Shown: positions 6,690 to 9,175 of the stretch, piece by piece
Layout of the letters: every line of letters starts with the position of its first letter
Numbering within the stretch: position 1 is the stretch's first letter
Assembly (NCBI GenBank): GCA_963593765.1
Contig: CAVBBU010000082.1
Span: 1 to 9,175, forward strand
DNA from: CAVBBU01 sp963593765
GTDB lineage: Bacteria; Bacillota; Clostridia; Lachnospirales; Lachnospiraceae
DNA length: 9,175 bases
Direction of reading: 5' to 3'
Notes under the pieces: model-generated
Databases searched by the model: none
What the model saw: the letters and a program-made list of their open reading frames with translations, nothing else
Told to the model about the DNA's origin: nothing
Program-made: the position numbers and the translations under genes

Positions 6690-7247
6690 ATGATATCGGC
6701 AGGAGATTTTAGAAACGGAATTACACTAGAGATTGAAGGTGCTGTATACCAGATACTTGAGTTCCAGCATGTTAAGCCTGGTAAGGGAGCAGCCTTTGTT
6801 CGTACGAAGATAAAGAATGTTATGACAGGAAGCGTGGTTGAGAAAACCTTTAGACCTACTGAGAAGTTCCCAGCAGCTAGAATAGATAGAGTTGATATGC
6901 AGTATCTGTACAATGACGGTGAGATGTACAACTTTATGAACTCTGAAAACTATGAGCAGGTAGCTCTTAGTAAGGAAGTAGTAGGAGATGCACTTAAGTT
7001 CGTTAAGGAAAATGAAACCGTTAAGGTATGCTCTTGCAACGGAACAGTATTTTCTATAGAGCCACCACTCTTTGTTGAGCTTGAGGTAACAGAGACAGAG
7101 CCAGGCATAGCTGGTAATACAGCTACTAATGCTACAAAGCCTGCTACAGTTGAGACAGGAGCACAGCTTATGGTTCCGCTGTTTGTTAATCAGGGCGATA
7201 AGCTAAAGATAGATACTCGTACAGGAGAATACCTCTCAAGAGCTTAG
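6690..7247 (+). CDS. efp: Translation elongation factor P
   Basis: EF-P binds ribosomes stalled on polyproline stretches, between the P and E sites, and stimulates peptide bond formation. The 185 residues match the family, with a KOW-like N-domain (about 1-62) and two OB-type domains (about 66-128 and 129-185). The N-terminal loop HVKPGKGAAFVR (27-38) carries K32, the tip lysine that is modified in other bacteria (5-aminopentanol in Bacillus subtilis, beta-lysine in enterics). The C-terminal signature VPLFVNQGDKLKIDTRTGEYLSR (162-184) is intact. The start has a strong AAGGAGG (6673-6679) 10 nt upstream. Lysine here, rather than arginine, rules out the rhamnosylated type. No modification enzyme genes are nearby. 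The gene ends before a strong intrinsic terminator, so it is either monocistronic or the last gene of the upstream operon. Confidence 0.97.
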   Translation: MISAGDFRNGITLEIEGAVYQILEFQHVKPGKGAAFVRTKIKNVMTGSVVEKTFRPTEKFPAARIDRVDMQYLYNDGEMYNFMNSENYEQVALSKEVVGDALKFVKENETVKVCSCNGTVFSIEPPLFVELEVTETEPGIAGNTATNATKPATVETGAQLMVPLFVNQGDKLKIDTRTGEYLSRA

Positions 7248-7255
7248 GAAAGCTT

Positions 7256-7280
7256 AAAGGTAGCCGCAAGGCTACCTTTT
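7256..7280 (+). terminator. Intrinsic terminator after efp
   Basis: AAAGGTAGCC (7256-7265) pairs perfectly with GGCTACCTTT (7270-7279) around a GCAA tetraloop (GNRA type), giving a 10-bp stem followed by a short T-run (TTTT at 7277-7280, then GTT). It begins 8 nt after the efp stop. The A-run on the 5' side could give weak termination in the opposite direction too, but no T-tract follows on that strand. Confidence 0.85.
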
Positions 7281-7401
7281 GTTAGTAAGTGTGGTATCTT
7301 GCGTATATTGCACTCGAAACACGCTCCCGCTAAGGTGCTTAAGTGCCCCAGGGCATCTTCTCTTTCGGCTACGCCGAAATTCACCTTACAGCGGTACTAA
7401 C
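7281..7401. repeat. Inverted-repeat-bounded segment in the efp-argS gap
   Basis: The 121-bp segment is bounded by perfect 7-bp inverted repeats, GTTAGTA (7281-7287) and TACTAAC (7395-7401). Inside are further inverted repeats: CCGCTAAGGTG (7327-7337) with CACCTTA-CA-GCGG (7382-7394, two-base bulge), AAGTGCC (7341-7347) with GGCA-T-CTT (7352-7359), and TTTCGGC (7363-7369) with GCCGAAA (7373-7379). It follows the efp terminator directly and is visibly richer in G and C than the genes beside it. This could be the end-bounded core of a small palindromic mobile element or part of a larger RNA fold. The outer 7-bp pair cannot form together with the long helix described for 7299-7465. Confidence 0.5.
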
Positions 7402-7465
7402 AAGCCTGCTTTTGCAGCCTTGAAGTGCCGGCCACGCACCATTGTTTCTCGTACAACATACGCAA
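7299..7465 (-). ncRNA. Candidate structured RNA (multibranch fold, minus strand)
   Basis: Seen directly: 7299-7320 and 7444-7465 are a 22-bp imperfect inverted repeat with 18 Watson-Crick matches. Read as minus-strand RNA, two of the four mismatches become G-U wobbles (7457/7307 and 7453/7311). The other two form tandem G-A pairs inside CGAG/CGAG (7449-7450 with 7314-7315), a common stable RNA motif. Read as plus-strand RNA all four are true mismatches, so the minus strand is favoured. This helix encloses compatible hairpins: GTGC/GCAC (7425-7439), CTGC/GCAG with outer CAAG/CTTG and an AAAA loop on the minus strand (7401-7422), and an arm 7327-7394 holding the 7341-7359 and 7363-7379 hairpins. 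The result is a cloverleaf-like fold of about 167 nt. I recognise no named RNA family, and no T-box core (GGTGGNACCGCG) is present. It may equally be a dispersed palindromic repeat. Function is unknown. Confidence 0.45.
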
Positions 7466-7489
7466 ATTCTCTGTGGCAGAGGTGAATTT
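7377..7489. other. Long-range 10-bp pairing that competes with local hairpins
   Basis: AAATTCACCT (7377-7386) and AGGTGAATTT (7480-7489) are perfect complements 93 nt apart. The first is also the 3' side of the 7363-7379 hairpin and of the 7327-7394 arm. The second overlaps a local hairpin, CTCTG-TGG-CAGAG (7469-7481), which is followed by GTGAATTTTT and looks like a weak terminator on the plus strand. The two foldings exclude each other, as in an attenuator or switch. Whether it acts as one, or is just the edge of a palindromic element, is open. Confidence 0.35.
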
Positions 7490-7498
7490 TTCATAAAC

Positions 7499-7527
7499 AT
7501 TAAATAAGGAGCGAAGCAATATGATAA
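7499..7527 (-). promoter_or_regulatory. Possible minus-strand promoter for the structured element
   Basis: On the minus strand TTATCA (7527-7522, overlapping the argS start codon) and TTTAAT (7504-7499) are exactly 17 bp apart, matching 4 of 6 and 5 of 6 consensus positions. The start would be near 7492, just ahead of the hairpins at 7481-7299, as expected for a short RNA gene. The local sequence is AT-rich, so chance occurrence is quite possible. Confidence 0.28.
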
Positions 7528-9175
7528 CTCTTTTACAGAATATTAACAACGAGCTTGCGGCTGCATTTAAGGAATGTGGCTACGACAGCAGCCTTGCAAG
7601 GGCTAGCATTTCAAACAGACCAGACCTTTGCGAGTACCAGTGTAATGGTGCACTTGCAGCTGCAAAGCAGTATAAGAAAAAGCCTATAGATATTGCAAAT
7701 GAGGTAGCCGCCGTGCTTAGCAAGCAGCCTATGTTTGAAAGAATAGAGGCTGTTATGCCGGGCTTTATTAATATTGATATCTCTAAGAATTTTCTAAAGG
7801 ATTATATTATAGCTATGTCAGCAGAGGAGAAGCTAGGCGTAGAGTTAGATGCTAAAAAAACTATCATAGTAGATTATGGCGGTGCCAATGTTGCAAAGCC
7901 ACTTCATATAGGACACCTTCGCTCAGCTATAATAGGCGAGAGCATAAAGCGTATGGGAAGCTACTTTGGAAATCATATGATAGCTGACGTGCACCTAGGT
8001 GACTGGGGACTTCAGATGGGACTTATCATCGAGGAGCTTAAGGAAACTAAGCCTGAGCTTTGCTACTTTGATGAAGGTTTTAGCGGTGAATATCCAAGTG
8101 AGCCACCATTTACCATAAGCGAGCTTGAGAAGATATATCCGGCAGCATCTGCAAAGTCAAAGGAAGATGAGGATTACAAAAAAAGAGCACAGCACAATAC
8201 CTACCTTCTTCAAAACGGATATAAGCCATATACAGCTATATGGAAGCATATAATGAATGTTTCTGTAGCAGACCTAAAAAAGAATTATGATAATCTTGAT
8301 GTAAGCTTTGATTTGTGGAAGGGCGAGTCAGATGCACAGCCATATATACCAGAGCTTATTAAAGACCTTGAGGACAGACATATAGCACATGAATCTGACG
8401 GAGCATTAGTTGTAGATGTAGCCGAGGAGGGTGATGCTAAGGAATATCCACCTTGCATAATCAGAAAGTCTGACGGTGCTGCACTTTATGCAACTAGCGA
8501 CCTTGCAACTATAGTTGAAAGAGAAAAGCTATATAATCCTGATGAATATATATATGTAACAGATAAGAGGCAGGAGCTTCACTTTATACAGGTATTTAGA
8601 ACTGCAAAAAAATCTGGCATAGTTCCAAAGGACAGAAAGCTTGTTCATATCGGCTTTGGAACTATGAATGGCAAGGATGGAAAGCCATTTAAAACAAGAG
8701 ATGGCGGAGTAATGCGTCTTGAAACTCTTATTAATGATATAGATGAAGCAGTCTATAAAAAGATTATTGAAAACAGAGATGTAACAGATGAGACTGCAAA
8801 GGCTACAGCTAAGATAGTAGGACTTGCGGCGCTTAAGTATGCAGACCTTTCTAATCAGGCGGCAAAGGATTATATATTTGATATAGAGCGATTTGCATCC
8901 TTTGAGGGAAATACAGGTCCTTACATACTCTATACTATAGTTAGAATTAATTCTATACTTAAAAGATATTATGAATCGGAAAGTAAGGAAGTAACTAAGG
9001 ATGAGCTAACTATAATAGATAGTCCTCAGCAAAAAAAGCTTCTTCTTGAGCTTTCAAGATTTAATGAGATAATTAGAGCGGCTTGGGATGACCTAGCACC
9101 ACATAGGATATGTGCATATATTTATTCTATAGCAGATCTATGCAATGGCTTTTACCATGATGTAAAGATACTTAC
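7521..9175 (+). CDS. argS: Arginyl-tRNA synthetase (partial, 3' end outside window)
   Basis: ArgRS charges tRNA-Arg with arginine in the cytoplasm using ATP. The reading frame is open from ATG 7521 through the last base, giving 551 complete codons plus two bases. Bacterial ArgRS is usually about 550-590 residues, so only a short C-terminal tip is missing. The N-terminal additional domain covers about 1-90. The class Ia core has VDYGGANVAKPLHIGHLRSA (117-136) with the HIGH motif at 129-132, and HLGDWGLQMG (158-167). The KMSKS region is replaced by KPFKTR (388-393), a normal ArgRS variation. FASFEGNTGPYILYTIVRI (458-476) begins the DALR-type anticodon-binding domain. The start is set by AAGGAG (7506-7511), 9 nt upstream. 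The gene is cut off from efp by a terminator and a structured 240-bp gap in which I find no convincing plus-strand promoter, so its transcription is unresolved. Confidence 0.96.
   Translation, partial: MITLLQNINNELAAAFKECGYDSSLARASISNRPDLCEYQCNGALAAAKQYKKKPIDIANEVAAVLSKQPMFERIEAVMPGFINIDISKNFLKDYIIAMSAEEKLGVELDAKKTIIVDYGGANVAKPLHIGHLRSAIIGESIKRMGSYFGNHMIADVHLGDWGLQMGLIIEELKETKPELCYFDEGFSGEYPSEPPFTISELEKIYPAASAKSKEDEDYKKRAQHNTYLLQNGYKPYTAIWKHIMNVSVADLKKNYDNLDVSFDLWKGESDAQPYIPELIKDLEDRHIAHESDGALVVDVAEEGDAKEYPPCIIRKSDGAALYATSDLATIVEREKLYNPDEYIYVTDKRQELHFIQVFRTAKKSGIVPKDRKLVHIGFGTMNGKDGKPFKTRDGGVMRLETLINDIDEAVYKKIIENRDVTDETAKATAKIVGLAALKYADLSNQAAKDYIFDIERFASFEGNTGPYILYTIVRINSILKRYYESESKEVTKDELTIIDSPQQKKLLLELSRFNEIIRAAWDDLAPHRICAYIYSIADLCNGFYHDVKIL

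Noticed and set aside
7279..7485. 68-residue plus-strand open frame in the efp-argS gap
   Set aside because: It starts inside the efp terminator, has no ribosome site, shows no recognisable domain, and coincides with the inverted-repeat element, whose structure explains the open frame better.
7381..7494. 37-residue minus-strand open frame beginning MKNSPLPQR in the same gap
   Set aside because: It is short, lacks a ribosome site, and lies within the palindromic element. It is probably a by-product of the RNA/repeat sequence.
7281..7520. T-box riboswitch for argS
   Set aside because: GTGTGGTATCTTGCG at 7289-7303 vaguely resembles the T-box core, but the conserved GGTGGNACCGCG is not matched and no terminator stands in the right place after it.

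Overview
The window looks like chromosomal DNA of a low-GC anaerobic Firmicute, most probably a Clostridia member close to Lachnospiraceae. The grounds are heavy use of ATA and AGA codons, strong AAGGAG-type ribosome binding sites, TTGxxx/TATAAT-like promoters, and the gene set: a Fe-S DUF362 protein, nrdR, a yqeG-type HAD phosphatase, aroQ and efp. The genus cannot be told from the sequence alone.

Layout. On the minus strand at the left is pncB (nicotinate phosphoribosyltransferase, NAD salvage). It diverges from a 2x[4Fe-4S] DUF362 protein across a 160-bp intergenic region that carries one extended -10 promoter for each direction. From 2858 to 6619 six plus-strand genes are packed with overlaps or gaps of at most 23 bp: nrdR, a yqeG-like HAD phosphatase, aroQ, a secreted transglutaminase-like protein with wall-binding-type repeats, a short low-complexity candidate lipoprotein, and a membrane acyltransferase. 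efp follows after a 70-bp gap with its own likely promoter and ends in a clear intrinsic terminator. argS starts at 7521 and runs off the right edge, lacking only its C-terminal tip.

How the genes fit together. Most are housekeeping: NAD salvage, control of ribonucleotide reductase, the shikimate pathway, and translation (EF-P and ArgRS). Between aroQ and efp, where related Firmicutes often carry an Xaa-Pro peptidase gene, sit three envelope genes. They look like an accessory surface module riding on the housekeeping operon.

The most unusual stretch is the 240 bp between the efp terminator and argS. It is about 49% GC by hand count (210 bp), richer than its surroundings, and full of nested inverted repeats. 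Its outer helix is a 22-bp imperfect inverted repeat whose mismatches become G-U wobbles and a tandem G-A pair only if the minus strand is the RNA. A promoter-like sequence lies correctly placed upstream on that strand. I read it as a candidate structured RNA or dispersed palindromic element of about 170-190 nt, and as the best candidate here for something undescribed.
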